Assembly (NCBI RefSeq): GCF_026343115.1
Contig: NZ_JAPEMC010000001.1
Coordinates: forward strand, 1,798,001-1,862,000
Reading direction: 5' to 3'
From: Streptomyces sp. NBC_00102
GTDB taxonomy: Bacteria; Actinomycetota; Actinomycetes; Streptomycetales; Streptomycetaceae
Length of the DNA: 64,000 nucleotides
The first letter of the stretch is position 1. Each line of letters starts with the position of its first letter. Both the position numbers and the translations under genes were made by a program. A model generated the notes under the pieces. That model had not been told where the DNA came from and did no database searches. It saw only the letters and a list, made by a program, of their open reading frames with translations. This document shows, piece by piece, positions 17,685 to 27,930 of this stretch.

Positions 17685-18428
17685 TCAGCCCCAGCGGCCG
17701 GTGCGGCCCAGCAGCAGCGCGGCCGCGGCGGTTCCGGCGGTGGAGGTGCGCAGCACGCTGCTGCCCAGCCGGTACGTACCGGCTCCGGCGGCGGCGAAGG
17801 CCTCCAGCTCCTGCGGGGAGACCCCGCCCTCCGGACCGACGACGAGGACGATCTCGCCGGTGGCGGGGAGTTCGGCGGTGGCCAGCGGGCGGCTGTCGCA
17901 CTCGCGGTCCTCGTGCAGCACGCCCGCGAAGTCGGCGGTCGCGAGGAGGGCGGCGACCTGCTTGGTGGTCATCGCCTCGGCGACCTCGGGGAACCGGACC
18001 CGGCGGGACTGCTTGCCGGCCTCGCGGGCGGTGGAGCGCCATTTGGCGAGCGACTTGAGTCCCCGGTCTCCCTTCCACTGGGTGATGCAGCGGCCGGCCT
18101 GCCAGGGCACGATCGCGTCGACGCCGGTCTCGGTCATCGTCTCGACGGCGACCTCGCCCCGGTCGCCCTTGGGCAGGGCCTGGACGACGGTGATCCGGGG
18201 GGCGGGGAGGGCCTCCTCCTGGACGGGTTCGACGGCGACGACCAGCCGGTCCTTGCCCTCTGCGGCGCGTACGACACCCTCGGCCCAGCGGCCGAGCCCG
18301 TCCGTCAGCACGACGTCCTCGCCGGGCTGGAGCCGCTTCACCGAGACGGCGTGCCGTCCTTCGGGGCCCTCCAGCACGTACTCGGGCCCGCTGGGCATCT
18401 TCTCGACGACGAAGACCGGTGCGGTCAC
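17685..18428 (-). CDS. rsmE: 16S rRNA (uracil-1498-N3)-methyltransferase
   Basis: A 247-residue SPOUT-class methyltransferase that modifies U1498 of 16S rRNA. The trefoil-knot SAM-binding region reads LVVGPEGGVSPQELEAF, followed by TYRLGSSVLRTSTAG. An N-terminal PUA-like part precedes it (GPEGRHAVSVKRLQPGE). It lies 42 bases downstream of the nitronate monooxygenase gene. Normal length. Confidence 0.94.
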   Translation of the reverse strand: MTAPVFVVEKMPSGPEYVLEGPEGRHAVSVKRLQPGEDVVLTDGLGRWAEGVVRAAEGKDRLVVAVEPVQEEALPAPRITVVQALPKGDRGEVAVETMTETGVDAIVPWQAGRCITQWKGDRGLKSLAKWRSTAREAGKQSRRVRFPEVAEAMTTKQVAALLATADFAGVLHEDRECDSRPLATAELPATGEIVLVVGPEGGVSPQELEAFAAAGAGTYRLGSSVLRTSTAGTAAAALLLGRTGRWG

Positions 18429-18470
18429 GGTTCACTCCTCATGCGCGCGGCCGCACTGGGCCGGGAATTG

Positions 18471-19532
18471 TCAGCCACGGCCCGCGGTCCGCAGTTCCGC
18501 CGCGAGCAGTTCGACGAGTTCTCCGGCGGGCAGCTCGCGTGCCATCCGGTGGCCCTGTCCCGCCCAGAGCGCCATGCCCTGGGCGTCCCCGGCCCGGGCC
18601 GCCGCCCCACGCAGTCCCGAGGTGACGTGGTGCACCTGGGGGTAGGCGGCAGGGGCGTCGGGGCCGTGTTCGCGGACGAAACGGTTGACCAGGCTCCGGG
18701 CGGGCCGTCCGGAGAAGGCGCGGGTGAGCGCGGTTCGGACGAACATCGGGCTGGTCAGGGCCTGTTTGTGCAGCGGGTGCGCGCCGGACTCGGGACAGGC
18801 GAGGAAGGCGGTGCCCAGCTGCGCCGCGTCCGCGCCGGCCGTGAGGGCGGCGGCGATCTGCGCGCCGCGCATCATCCCGCCCGCGGCGACGACCGGGATG
18901 TCCACGGTCTCGCGGACCTGGGTGATCAGGGAGAGCAGCCCGATGCCGGTGTGGTCGGCGCGCGGGTCGTCGTGGTGGGTGGACTGGTGGCCCCCCGCCT
19001 CGATGCCCTGGGCGCAGACGGCGTCGGCCCCGGCCCACTGGGCGTCGCGCGCCTCCTCGGCTGTGGTGACCGTGACGATCGTGTACGTACCGGCGCGGGC
19101 GAAGGCGTCCAGGGTGTCGCGGGTGGGGCAGCCGAAGGTGAAGGAGACCACCGGGACCGGCTCGGCCAGGAGGGCGGCCACCTTGGTGTCCCAGGCGTCG
19201 TCCCCGCCGCCGGCACCGGGGTCGCCGAGCGGGGTGCCGTACGTGGCGGCCTCGGCCGCCAGGCTGCCGCGGTAGGCCTGGTACGCCGCCACGGCGGCGG
19301 GATCGGCGAGTGCGGGCTGCGGCATGAAGAGGTTCACGCCGAAGGCCCCGCCGGTCGCGGCCCGGACCTGCTCGATCTCGTGGCGCATCGCGTCGGCCGT
19401 CTTGTACCCGGCGGCGAGGAAGCCGAGCCCGCCCGCCTCGGCGACGGCGGCGACGAGCTGCGGGGAGGAGGGGCCGCCCGCCATCGGCGCCTGCACGATC
19501 GGATACCGGCAGAGATCGGTCAGGGAGGACAT
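18471..19532 (-). CDS. Nitronate monooxygenase (2-nitropropane dioxygenase family)
   Basis: A 353-residue FMN-dependent TIM-barrel oxidoreductase. Family landmarks are YPIVQAPMAGGPSSPQL at the N-terminus, GFLAAGYKTADAM, VSFTFGCPTRD, the GIEAGGHQSTHHDD segment with the conserved His, VVAAGGMMRGAQIAAAL and AAQLGTAFLACPESG. It is predicted to oxidise alkyl nitronates to carbonyls and nitrite. It sits between dnaJ and rsmE, where many genomes have nothing, so it may be a lineage insertion in the operon. Confidence 0.9.
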   Translation of the reverse strand: MSSLTDLCRYPIVQAPMAGGPSSPQLVAAVAEAGGLGFLAAGYKTADAMRHEIEQVRAATGGAFGVNLFMPQPALADPAAVAAYQAYRGSLAAEAATYGTPLGDPGAGGGDDAWDTKVAALLAEPVPVVSFTFGCPTRDTLDAFARAGTYTIVTVTTAEEARDAQWAGADAVCAQGIEAGGHQSTHHDDPRADHTGIGLLSLITQVRETVDIPVVAAGGMMRGAQIAAALTAGADAAQLGTAFLACPESGAHPLHKQALTSPMFVRTALTRAFSGRPARSLVNRFVREHGPDAPAAYPQVHHVTSGLRGAAARAGDAQGMALWAGQGHRMARELPAGELVELLAAELRTAGRG

Positions 19533-19631
19533 CCCCGCATCGTGCCATGTCCGGTCCGCCGTGCCGAATCCGTACGCGTACCACCCCTGTGGCGCCCCGC
19601 CGGGCGGTCGCGTGGTGCCCCGTGCGACGCG

Positions 19632-19665
19632 CGCCGCCCGCCGGGACGGGTCCCGGCGGGCGGCG
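19632..19665. terminator. 15-bp perfect hairpin after dnaJ
   Basis: A 15-base arm at 19632-19646 pairs perfectly with 19651-19665 around a cggg loop. It lies 38 bases past the dnaJ stop and before the nitronate monooxygenase start, so it probably ends the hrcA-dnaJ transcript. Confidence 0.65.
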
Positions 19666-19702
19666 TGGTGGTGGTTGCGGGCCTCAGCGGCCGTCGTGGG
19701 TA

Positions 19703-20842
19703 TCAGCGGCCGTTGAAGGCGTCCTTCAGACGGGAGAAGAGACCCTGCTGTCCGGGCTGGAACTGCCCGGTGGGCCGCTCCTCGCCACGCAGCTTGGCCA
19801 GCTCGCGCAGCAGGCGTTCCTGCTCCGCGTCGAGCTTGCTGGGGGTCAGCACCTCGACGTGCACGATCAGGTCGCCCCGGCCGCCGCCACGCAGGTGCGT
19901 GATGCCGCGTCCGTGCAGCGGGACCGACTGGCCGGACTGGGTGCCGGGCCTGATGTCGATCTCCTCCACGCCGTCGAGCGTCTCCAGCGGCACCTTGGTG
20001 CCGAGCGCGCCCGCCGTCATGGGGATGGTGACCGTGCAGTGCAGGTCGTCGCCGCGTCGCTGGAACGTCGCGTGCGGGACCTCGTGGATCTCGACGTAGA
20101 GGTCTCCGGCCGGGCCGCCGCCGGGGCCGACCTCGCCCTCGCCGGCCAGCTGGATGCGGGTCCCGTTGTCGACACCCGCGGGGATCTTGACCGTGAGGGT
20201 GCGCCGCGAGCGGATGCGGCCGTCACCGGCGCACTCCGGGCAGGGGGTCGGCACGACGGTGCCGAATCCCTGACACTGCGGGCAGGGCCGCGAGGTCATG
20301 ACCTGGCCGAGGAAGGAGCGGGTGACCTGGGACACCTCGCCGCGACCGCGACACATGTCACAGGTCTGGGCGGAGGTGCCGGGGGCCGCGCCCTCGCCGC
20401 TGCACGTGGTGCAGACGACGGCGGTGTCGACCTGGATGTCCTTGGTGGTCCCGAAGGCCGCCTCGGCGAGGTCGATCTCCAGCCGGATCATGGCGTCCTG
20501 GCCGCGCCGCGTGCGCGAACGGGGTCCGCGCTGCGACGCCGTGCCGAAGAAGGCGTCCATGATGTCGGAGAAGTTGCCGAAGCCGCCGGCACCGAAGCCG
20601 CCCGCGCCACCGCCGCCGCCCGAGGCCGAGAGCGGGTCTCCGCCGAGGTCGTAGACCTGCTTCTTCTGGGCGTCGGAGAGCACCTCGTAAGCGGCGTTGA
20701 TCTCCTTGAACCGCTCCTGGGTCTTCGGGTCGGGGTTGACATCCGGGTGCAGCTCGCGGGCGAGCCGACGGAATGCCTTCTTGATCTCGTCCTGCGACGC
20801 GTCGCGCCGTACGCCGAGCACGGCGTAGTAATCGGTGGCCAC
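19703..20842 (-). CDS. dnaJ: Chaperone DnaJ (DnaJ2)
   Basis: A 379-residue Hsp40 co-chaperone that stimulates DnaK ATPase activity. Order of domains: J domain with the HPD motif (ARELHPDVNPD), Gly-rich linker (SASGGGGGAGGFGAGGFGN), four zinc-finger repeats (CTTCSGEG, CDMCRGRG, CPQCQGFG, CPECAGDG), then the substrate-binding C-terminal domains. The GTG start at 20842 directly abuts the TAA of hrcA, so the two are co-translated. Regulated with hrcA by the CIRCE operator upstream. Confidence 0.95.
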   Translation of the reverse strand: MATDYYAVLGVRRDASQDEIKKAFRRLARELHPDVNPDPKTQERFKEINAAYEVLSDAQKKQVYDLGGDPLSASGGGGGAGGFGAGGFGNFSDIMDAFFGTASQRGPRSRTRRGQDAMIRLEIDLAEAAFGTTKDIQVDTAVVCTTCSGEGAAPGTSAQTCDMCRGRGEVSQVTRSFLGQVMTSRPCPQCQGFGTVVPTPCPECAGDGRIRSRRTLTVKIPAGVDNGTRIQLAGEGEVGPGGGPAGDLYVEIHEVPHATFQRRGDDLHCTVTIPMTAGALGTKVPLETLDGVEEIDIRPGTQSGQSVPLHGRGITHLRGGGRGDLIVHVEVLTPSKLDAEQERLLRELAKLRGEERPTGQFQPGQQGLFSRLKDAFNGR

Positions 20843-21859
20843 TTACGACTCCGCCAGGATCTGTCCGACGTAACGTGCCACTGCGCGTACCGCTCCCATC
20901 GTTCCGGGGTAGTCCATGCGGGTCGGTCCGACCACGCCGAGTTTGGCGACTGCCTCGTCGCCCGAACCGTAGCCGACCGTGACGACGGACGTGGAGGTGA
21001 GGCCCTCATGGGCGTTCTCGTGCCCGATCCGTACGGTCATGCCCGAGTCCGTGGCCTCACCGAGCAGCTTCAGCAGGACGACCTGCTCCTCCAGTGCTTC
21101 CAGCACGGGCCGGATCACCAGGGGGAAGTCGTGCCCGAAGCGGGTGAGGTTGGAGGTGCCGCCGATCATCAGCCGCTCCTCCGTCTCCTCGACCAGGGTT
21201 TCGAGGAGAGTGGTCAGAACCGCGGCGACCGTGCCGCGGTCCTCGTTCTCGAAGGATTCCGGCAGGTCCTGCACGAGCAGCGGGACGTCACTGAAGCGGC
21301 GTCCCACGACTCGGCTGTTGAGCCGGGCCCGCAGATCGGCGAGAGAGGTCTCGCCGAACGGAGCGGGGCAGTCGATCATACGCTGTTCGACCCGGCCGGT
21401 GTCGGTGATCAGGACCAGCATCAGCCGGGCCGGCGACAGGGCCAGCAGCTCCACGTGACGCACCGTGGAGCGGGTCAGCGAGGGGTACTGGACGATGGCG
21501 ACCTGCCGGGTCAGCTGCGCGAGCAGCCGTACCGTGCGGGCCACCACGTCGTCGAGGTCGACGGCGCAGTCGAGGAAGTTGTGGATCGCCCGGCGCTCGG
21601 GCGACGACAGGGGCTTGACGCCCGCGAGCCGGTCCACGAAGAGGCGGTAGCCCTTGTCCGTGGGGATGCGCCCGGCGCTGGTGTGCGGCTGGGCGATGAA
21701 GCCCTCGTCCTCCAGCACCGCCATGTCGTTGCGGACGGTGGCCGGGGAGACCCCGAGCCGGTGCCGCTCGGTGAGCGCCTTGGAACCGACCGGCTCCTCG
21801 GTGCCGACGTAGTCCTGGACGATGGCGCGCAGCACTTCAAGTCTGCGTTCGCTGAGCAT
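20843..21859 (-). CDS. hrcA: Heat-inducible transcriptional repressor HrcA
   Basis: A 338-residue repressor that binds CIRCE operators and is released on heat shock through GroEL titration. The N-terminal winged helix ([20 protein letters not shown], then [19 protein letters not shown]) is followed by the HrcA-specific domain. ATG 21859 has GGAGGTG upstream. The open frame extends far upstream only by chance. A perfect CIRCE site lies 39-65 bases upstream of the start, so the gene is autoregulated together with dnaJ. Confidence 0.96.
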   Translation of the reverse strand: MLSERRLEVLRAIVQDYVGTEEPVGSKALTERHRLGVSPATVRNDMAVLEDEGFIAQPHTSAGRIPTDKGYRLFVDRLAGVKPLSSPERRAIHNFLDCAVDLDDVVARTVRLLAQLTRQVAIVQYPSLTRSTVRHVELLALSPARLMLVLITDTGRVEQRMIDCPAPFGETSLADLRARLNSRVVGRRFSDVPLLVQDLPESFENEDRGTVAAVLTTLLETLVEETEERLMIGGTSNLTRFGHDFPLVIRPVLEALEEQVVLLKLLGEATDSGMTVRIGHENAHEGLTSTSVVTVGYGSGDEAVAKLGVVGPTRMDYPGTMGAVRAVARYVGQILAES

Positions 21860-21897
21860 CGCGCACACCTCCAGCTGTCGGTCGTGGTGGCTTCCGC

Positions 21898-21924
21898 CTG
21901 GCACTCTGTGCGTCTGAGTGCCAG
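21898..21924. promoter_or_regulatory. CIRCE operator of hrcA-dnaJ
   Basis: CTGGCACTC at 21898-21906 and GAGTGCCAG at 21916-21924 form a perfect 9-9-9 inverted repeat with the CIRCE consensus core GCACTC-N9-GAGTGC. It lies just upstream of hrcA, matching known HrcA autoregulation. Confidence 0.92.
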
Positions 21925-22024
21925 CTTTCCCCCGGCCAGTGTACGGGGGCGGGGCGGGCACCGGGCAAGGGCGACCGGCCGCGGTCCGCGAGACCGCGCA
22001 GGTCGATGCGGATAGCGTCTCCTC

Positions 22025-22762
22025 ATGGACCTCTCTTGGGAAGAGCTGGGCTGGGAGCGGTTGGGCCACGGGGTGGGCCGCCGACGCCTTCCGGGCTGGG
22101 ACGCGACCGCCGCTCTGGTGGCCGGGGCGGACCGGGCGCTGGTGGTGGACACCGGTGCGAGCCTGCGCGAGGGCGTCGGGCTGCGGATCGAGGCGCAGCG
22201 GCTGCTGGGCCGACGGGTGACCCATGTCGCACTGACCCATCCGCACTTCGACCACGTGTTCGGCACGGCGGCCTTCGCGGGCACCGAGGTGTTCGGGGCG
22301 TACGGGGCGGCCGCGCTGATGCGGCGGTCGGTGGACGAGATGCACGCCGACGCGGTACGCAACGGCCTGCCGGAGCACGACGCGGCGGAGGCGGTGGACG
22401 CGCTGGTGCTCCCCGGGCGTGAGGTGTGCCACCGCTGGACGCTCGGCCTGGGCGGCGGGCGCGAGGTGGTGCTGGCCAACGTGGGGCCCGGTCATACGGG
22501 GCACGATCTGGCGGTCCTGGTGCCGGGGGCCGGGGCACCGGGGGCGCGTGCGGTGGTGCTCTGCGGGGACCTGATCGAGGAGTCCGGCGAGCCGCAGACG
22601 GGCCCGGACTCGGTGCCGGCCCGGTGGCCCGCCGCCCTGGACCGGCTGCTGGCGCTGGGCGGGGAGGACGCGCTGTACGTGCCCGGACACGGGGAGGCGG
22701 TGGACGCGGCGTTCGTACGGGCGCAGCGGGAGCTGCTGGCGGAGCGTTTCCGGGTGGGGTGA
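22025..22762 (+). CDS. MBL-fold metallo-hydrolase
   Basis: A 245-residue metallo-beta-lactamase-fold hydrolase of unknown substrate. The zinc motif [10 protein letters not shown] is preceded by [13 protein letters not shown] and followed by [26 protein letters not shown] and [10 protein letters not shown], which supply the remaining ligands. It is transcribed divergently from hrcA. A TAGCGT element a few bases upstream of the ATG and no Shine-Dalgarno suggest a leaderless transcript. Confidence 0.88.
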   Translation: MDLSWEELGWERLGHGVGRRRLPGWDATAALVAGADRALVVDTGASLREGVGLRIEAQRLLGRRVTHVALTHPHFDHVFGTAAFAGTEVFGAYGAAALMRRSVDEMHADAVRNGLPEHDAAEAVDALVLPGREVCHRWTLGLGGGREVVLANVGPGHTGHDLAVLVPGAGAPGARAVVLCGDLIEESGEPQTGPDSVPARWPAALDRLLALGGEDALYVPGHGEAVDAAFVRAQRELLAERFRVG

Positions 22763-22825
22763 GCGGGCGGCTTCCGGGGGCGGGTGTTCCACCACGGCGG
22801 AGGGGGGCCGAATTATCGTCGTGCC

Positions 22826-23644
22826 ATGCGCAGTTACCAGCCGGACCTGACCCCGCCGTGGAAGCGGTCCGCCCCCGTGCCCGAGGTGCCCGCCGATGCC
22901 GATCTGGTCGTGGAGGAGGTGTCCACCGGCTTCTGCGGTGCGGTGATCCGCACGGAGAAGTCCGCCCAGGGGCCGGTGGTGACGCTGGAGGACCGGTTCG
23001 GCAAGCACCGGGTGTTCCCGATGGAGCCGCGCGGCTTCCTGCTGGAGGGCCGGGTGGTGACGCTCGTACGCCCGCCGTCCGGCGGTCCTGCGGTGCCGGC
23101 GCGTACGGCCTCCGGCTCGGTGGCGGTGCCGGGTGCGCGGGCGCGGGTGGCGCGGGCCGGGCGGATCTACGTGGAGGGCCGGCACGACGCGGAGCTGGTC
23201 GAGCGGGTGTGGGGCGACGATCTGCGGATCGAGGGTGTGGTCGTGGAGTACCTGGAGGGCATCGACGATCTCCCTTCGATCGTGCGGGAGTTCGGGCCGG
23301 GTCCGGACGCGCGGCTCGGGGTGCTGGTGGACCACCTCGTGCCGGGCTCCAAGGAGTCCCGCATCGTGGCGGAGGTGTCCGATCCGCATCTCCTGGTGGT
23401 GGGCCACCCCTTCATCGACGTCTGGGAGGCCGTGAAGCCCGCCTCGGTGGGCATCGCGGGCTGGCCGTCCGTACCGCGCGGGCAGGACTGGAAGACCGGG
23501 GTGTGCCGGGCGCTGGGATGGCCGGAGAACACCGGGGCGGCCTGGCGGCGCATCCTGTCGGGGGTCCGCTCCTACAAGGATCTTGAGCCGCAACTCCTGG
23601 GCCGGGTGGAGGAATTGATCGATTTCGTCACGCTTCCGGAGTGA
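22826..23644 (+). CDS. DUF3097-type conserved actinobacterial protein
   Basis: A 272-residue protein I recognise as the actinobacterial DUF3097 family. Landmarks are the N-terminus [12 protein letters not shown], a strand-rich segment [17 protein letters not shown], and then a Toprim-like stretch [32 protein letters not shown] and [17 protein letters not shown]. The E...D..D arrangement recalls Toprim metal-binding sites, though no catalytic role is proven. ATG 22826 has no clear ribosome site. Transcribed with the upstream hydrolase gene, 63 bases apart. Confidence 0.8.
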   Translation: MRSYQPDLTPPWKRSAPVPEVPADADLVVEEVSTGFCGAVIRTEKSAQGPVVTLEDRFGKHRVFPMEPRGFLLEGRVVTLVRPPSGGPAVPARTASGSVAVPGARARVARAGRIYVEGRHDAELVERVWGDDLRIEGVVVEYLEGIDDLPSIVREFGPGPDARLGVLVDHLVPGSKESRIVAEVSDPHLLVVGHPFIDVWEAVKPASVGIAGWPSVPRGQDWKTGVCRALGWPENTGAAWRRILSGVRSYKDLEPQLLGRVEELIDFVTLPE

Positions 23645-23757
23645 TGCGGAGGGGTTGTTACGAAGGATCGGGTTCCGATCCGGAGAAATCGCTGCGGCTC
23701 GCACGCCTGACCGGTTAATTGGGGGTGCGGGATTCGTCTGCGACGGGGGGCACGGGG

Positions 23758-26619
23758 ATGGCGCCATGGGCCTGGGAACGGAACGGTGGCAACGAGGCGG
23801 CAGCCGCGGTCTTCCATCTCGTGCAGGAACTCATCGACCGGTACCGGATCAACCGGCCGGTGATGCCTATCGTCGTCGCGCAGGCCGACGACCCCGCCGC
23901 CGGGCCCGACGTCGACGACCGGGTCCATGAGATCGCGCACCTGGTGGACCAGGCCAACGAGCCGCGCCGGGTGCCCGTACGGCTGCTGGAGAGCGTGGGC
24001 ACCTCTCCGTACGAGTCGGCGCTCGACATGGTGCGGCGGCTGGGCGAGCGCCCCTGGGAAACCCGGGAACGCAGCCAGTACAAGCCCTTCTCCTTCCCCC
24101 GGTCCCGGCTGCTGGGCGCCATCGAGGAGGCGACCGCCCGGGTGCTCGCGCAGCCGGGCGGCGCTTCCCCGGCCGACCGGGGCGACCGCATCCTGGAGGA
24201 GCTGGGCACGCTCCGCTGGCGGCCCACCAGGTCCGGGCCGGACGACTGGACCCGCTCGCTGCGCGAATCCGTCCGCCCGGAGACGTTCCTGGGCGCCGTC
24301 TTCATCGCGGTGCTCGGCGTCCTGCTCGGCGAAATCGGCTGGACCGCGACCCTGCTGCTGGCCGCCGCCGCGGCCCTGGGCCTGGCGGTGGTAAGGCTGC
24401 TGACGGCCTCGGCGCCCCCGCTGCTCTGGCTGCGGCGGGCCAGCCGCTGGCTCGCCACCACCTCGTCGCTGGCCGCCTCCAGCACCGGTTACCCCTCGGA
24501 CGGCTGGTCCCGGCTGTCGCCCAGCGGTTCGTGGCGGGTGATCCGGGCCCGCGCCGCCGCCGTCGCGCTCCGGGTGGCGGAGGCGGAGGAGGGCGACGCG
24601 GCCGCCCGCCAGTTCCATCTGGAGCTGCGGGTCCAGGCCCTGCTGGAGGACCTGCGGCACAACTACCGGCCGCGCGCGTGGGACTGGCGGCGCAGCAAGC
24701 GCACGGTCCCCCCGGTCGTCCTGCTGCCGGCGGCCACCCGGGACAACGGGGGCGTGCCGCTGATCAACGCGATCAACAACGTGCGCTCGCGCCGCAGCGA
24801 GGTCGACCCGCTGCTGCTCCTGGCCACGCTGCCGGCCGCGGAGGAACTGACGCACACGCCCTCGCAGCCGCCGCCGGCCGGCCCGGCGCCGTGGATGGGT
24901 GCTCAGGACCGCTACCAGCGGTGGGTGGACGATCTCAGCGTCGGCCAGTCCCCCGCCGGGGCGTCGGCCCTGTCGTGGGTGCTGCGGTTGCCACTCACCA
25001 CCGAACAGCTGCACCACGCGCACGCCGACGCGCGGCTGCGCACGGCGCGGGTCCGCCGGACGTGGGCGTGGTTCGTGATGTCCCGGACCACGGTGGCACT
25101 GGTCCTCGTCGGGAGCCTGCTCGGCACCTTCCTGTGGAGCAGGCACTGGCAGGACACGTACTGCCACGGACCGCTGACCGACCGGAACACGGACTCCGTG
25201 TGGAGCCGGTCGGGCCCCCGGGAGTGCGTGGGTGTCGCCACGGCGCCCGAGGTGCGGTTCGCCCGGGGCAACGACCTGGAGCTGAGGGGCCTGGGCTCGG
25301 AAGTCACCTTCGAGCGTGTCGAACAGGCGGTCCGGGACGAGAACGACAGGATCGGCGCCGACGAGTCGTACGTCACCGTCGTCTACGCCGGTCCGCTCAC
25401 CGCCGGCAAGACGGAGGACACCCGCAAGGGGCTGGAGGAGCTCACCGGGGTCTACCTCCAGCAGCAGTCGGTCAACAGCCCGCTGAAGAAGCACCCCGTC
25501 AAGCTCAAGGTGCTGCTCGCCAACGGCGGCGAGGACATGCTGCACCAGACGGTCACCGTGAAGAAGATCATCGAGGTGGCCCGCGAGGACCCGCACGTGG
25601 TGGGAGTCGTCGGCCTGGGCCGGAACACCACGGAGAGCGACGCGGCCACCGAGGCCCTGCGCAAGGCCGGGCTCGCCGTGGTGGACACCACCAACTCCAG
25701 CAGCGAACTGCCGAAGAAGTCGAACTACTTCGGGCTCGCGGCGACCGACAAGGAGCAGACGTACGCACTCGGGCTCATCGCGGGCCGGCTCGCACCCCCG
25801 GGTCGCACCGGACACGCCGTCGTGCTCTCCCGGCTGGAGGAGAACGGGGACAAGGACCAGTACACGATCGAACAGCGTGACGCGGGCCGGGAGATGCTCG
25901 ACGCCGCGGGCTACCTGGTCGGCGAGAACGTCGGCTACCCGCTCGCCGACAACGGCGCCGCCGCCCTGGGCGACGCCGTCAGCGACATCTGCGGGACCCG
26001 GCCGGTTCCGGACGCGCTGTACTTCGCGGGCAGGGCCGAGGACGTCAACCCGCTGATGGAGAAGCTGTCGCAGACCACGGGCTGCGCGGAGAAGGACATC
26101 ACCCTCTTCACGGGCGACGACCTGACCAAGGCCACGTTCACCGACACCAGCAGGGTCACCCTCTACTACACCGCTCTCGCCCCGATGGCCGCGGACCGCG
26201 GCGCCGACTTCTACCCGAGCTCCGGCGCGGCCCTCGCCGCGCTGCTCCCGAAGGGCACCGAGCGGCCGGAGTCGGAGACCGGGCCGCAGGGGTACCAAAA
26301 CCCTCTCTACGCCAGCGGCCAGATCGTCATGTCCTACACCGCGACGACCGCCCTCTACGACGCCGCTGCCCGGGGCGACACCCCGCGCAGCGCCGCCGAG
26401 ACCTGGGCACTGCTGCACACGGTCGAGCTCAACGACATGCCCACCGGGACCATTTCGCTGGCCGGATCGCCCTCGTCCCTCGCCGACAACCTGCACGGGA
26501 TCGATGTCGTCAAGGTCGTCGGACGGAACGCCCAGGCGGTCAGTTCGATCGTCTGCGGCAAGGCGGCCGGCCGCACACCGGCGAAACTGCGGCTGACCGA
26601 GGACATCTGCAAGCCCTGA
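23758..26619 (+). CDS. Large membrane protein with extracellular type I periplasmic-binding domain
   Basis: A 953-residue protein not assigned to a named family. Residues 1-175 are hydrophilic and cytoplasmic-like with no P-loop. Two close hydrophobic segments follow (about 180-222: [19 protein letters not shown] and [17 protein letters not shown]), then about 200 hydrophilic residues. A third membrane segment ([17 protein letters not shown]) lies near 440. The exported C-terminal half resembles a branched-chain amino-acid-type binding protein: [64 protein letters not shown]. No transporter genes are near, so it looks like a sensor or signalling protein. Starts at 23719 or 23725 are possible; ATG 23758 is used. 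Confidence 0.75.
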   Translation: MAPWAWERNGGNEAAAAVFHLVQELIDRYRINRPVMPIVVAQADDPAAGPDVDDRVHEIAHLVDQANEPRRVPVRLLESVGTSPYESALDMVRRLGERPWETRERSQYKPFSFPRSRLLGAIEEATARVLAQPGGASPADRGDRILEELGTLRWRPTRSGPDDWTRSLRESVRPETFLGAVFIAVLGVLLGEIGWTATLLLAAAAALGLAVVRLLTASAPPLLWLRRASRWLATTSSLAASSTGYPSDGWSRLSPSGSWRVIRARAAAVALRVAEAEEGDAAARQFHLELRVQALLEDLRHNYRPRAWDWRRSKRTVPPVVLLPAATRDNGGVPLINAINNVRSRRSEVDPLLLLATLPAAEELTHTPSQPPPAGPAPWMGAQDRYQRWVDDLSVGQSPAGASALSWVLRLPLTTEQLHHAHADARLRTARVRRTWAWFVMSRTTVALVLVGSLLGTFLWSRHWQDTYCHGPLTDRNTDSVWSRSGPRECVGVATAPEVRFARGNDLELRGLGSEVTFERVEQAVRDENDRIGADESYVTVVYAGPLTAGKTEDTRKGLEELTGVYLQQQSVNSPLKKHPVKLKVLLANGGEDMLHQTVTVKKIIEVAREDPHVVGVVGLGRNTTESDAATEALRKAGLAVVDTTNSSSELPKKSNYFGLAATDKEQTYALGLIAGRLAPPGRTGHAVVLSRLEENGDKDQYTIEQRDAGREMLDAAGYLVGENVGYPLADNGAAALGDAVSDICGTRPVPDALYFAGRAEDVNPLMEKLSQTTGCAEKDITLFTGDDLTKATFTDTSRVTLYYTALAPMAADRGADFYPSSGAALAALLPKGTERPESETGPQGYQNPLYASGQIVMSYTATTALYDAAARGDTPRSAAETWALLHTVELNDMPTGTISLAGSPSSLADNLHGIDVVKVVGRNAQAVSSIVCGKAAGRTPAKLRLTEDICKP

Positions 26620-26644
26620 GCCGGGTTCCCGGCCCGGGGCTCAG
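26616..26644. terminator. Bidirectional hairpin between convergent genes
   Basis: CTGAGCC pairs with GGCTCAG, with further GGG/CCC pairing inside. It overlaps the stop codons of the binding-protein gene and of hemW, so it could end both transcripts. Confidence 0.5.
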
Positions 26645-27882
26645 TCGACCAGGTCGCGGACGACCGCGTCGGCGAGGAGCCGCCCGCGCAGCGTGAGGAC
26701 CGCGCGGCCCTCCTCGTACGGTCCCGGCTCCAGCAGGCCCTCGTCGAGGACCCGGCGGGAGGCGGCGAGGCCGTCGGGCTTCAGCAGGGAGAGCGGGCAG
26801 CCCTCGCGCAGCCGGAGCTCCAGCAGGACGCGCTCGACGCGGCGGTCCTCGGCGGAGAGGATCTCGCGGCCGGCGCCGGGCGAGCGCCCCTCGGAGAGCG
26901 CCTGCGCGTACGCCCCGGGGTGCTTCACGTTCCACCAGCGCACCCCGCCGACGTGGCTGTGCGCACCCGGTCCGGCGCCCCACCAGTCGGCGCCGCGCCA
27001 GTACAGCTCGTTGTGCAGGCAGCGGCCCTCGGGGGTACGGGCCCAGTTCGACACCTCGTACCAGGAGAACCCGGCGGCGGCCATCGCCTCGTCGGCGATG
27101 AGGTAGCGGTCGGCGTGCACGTCGTCGTCGGTCATCGGGACCTCGCCGCGCCGGATGCGGCGGGCCAGCTGGGTGCCCTCCTCCACGATCAGCGCGTACG
27201 CCGAGACGTGGTCGGGACCGGCGCCGATCGCCGCGTCCAGGGAGGCCCGCCAGTCGTCGTCGGACTCGCCGGGGGTGCCGTAGATCAGGTCCAGGTTGAC
27301 GTGGTCGAACCCGGCTTCCCGGGCCTCGGCGACACAGGCCTCGGGGCGGCCCGGGGTGTGGGTGCGGTCGAGGATCTTCAGCACGTGCTGCCTGGCGCTC
27401 TGCATGCCGAAGGAGATCCGGTTGAAGCCGCCCTCGCGCAGTTCCGCCAGATAGGCCGGGTCCACCGACTCGGGGTTGGCCTCGGTGGTGATCTCCGCGT
27501 CCGGGGCGAGCCCGAACTCGTCGCGGATCGCCGCCAGCATGCGGACCAGGTCGGCAGCGGCCAGCAGGGTGGGCGTACCGCCGCCGACGAAGACCGTACG
27601 CACCGGGCGCGGGTCGTCGCCGAGGACCTTGCGGGCCTGACGGACCTCCTCGGTCAGGTGGGCGGCGTAGTTGTCGCGAGAGGCCAGGGCGCCGCCGGAG
27701 CCGCGGAGCTCGGTGGCGGTATAGGTGTTGAAGTCGCAGTACCCGCAGCGGGTCGCGCAGTACGGGACGTGCAGGTAGAAGCCGAGGGGGCGGTCGGCGG
27801 CGCCTTCCAGGGCGTGGCGGGGCAGCGCCCCGTCGTCGGGCACGGGCTCACCATCGGGCAGTACGGAAGGCATACCGTCCAT
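26641..27882 (-). CDS. hemW: HemW-like radical SAM heme chaperone
   Basis: A 413-residue radical SAM protein of the oxygen-independent coproporphyrinogen oxidase family. The cluster motif CATRCGYCDFN (CxxxCxxC) is near residue 42, after YLHVPY. VFVGGGTPTLL and FNRISFGMQSARQHVLK follow. The C-terminal HemN-type domain is present. The motif C-x3-C-x2-C followed by D-F-N is that of HemW, which carries heme, rather than of HemN proper. Start at 27882 or at the ATG three codons on (27873). Confidence 0.9.
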   Translation of the reverse strand: MDGMPSVLPDGEPVPDDGALPRHALEGAADRPLGFYLHVPYCATRCGYCDFNTYTATELRGSGGALASRDNYAAHLTEEVRQARKVLGDDPRPVRTVFVGGGTPTLLAAADLVRMLAAIRDEFGLAPDAEITTEANPESVDPAYLAELREGGFNRISFGMQSARQHVLKILDRTHTPGRPEACVAEAREAGFDHVNLDLIYGTPGESDDDWRASLDAAIGAGPDHVSAYALIVEEGTQLARRIRRGEVPMTDDDVHADRYLIADEAMAAAGFSWYEVSNWARTPEGRCLHNELYWRGADWWGAGPGAHSHVGGVRWWNVKHPGAYAQALSEGRSPGAGREILSAEDRRVERVLLELRLREGCPLSLLKPDGLAASRRVLDEGLLEPGPYEEGRAVLTLRGRLLADAVVRDLVD

Positions 27883-27930
27883 TGTCGCTCGCCGCCGGAG
27901 TGGCCCGGGCCACGCGCGTTCCGGCCGGTG

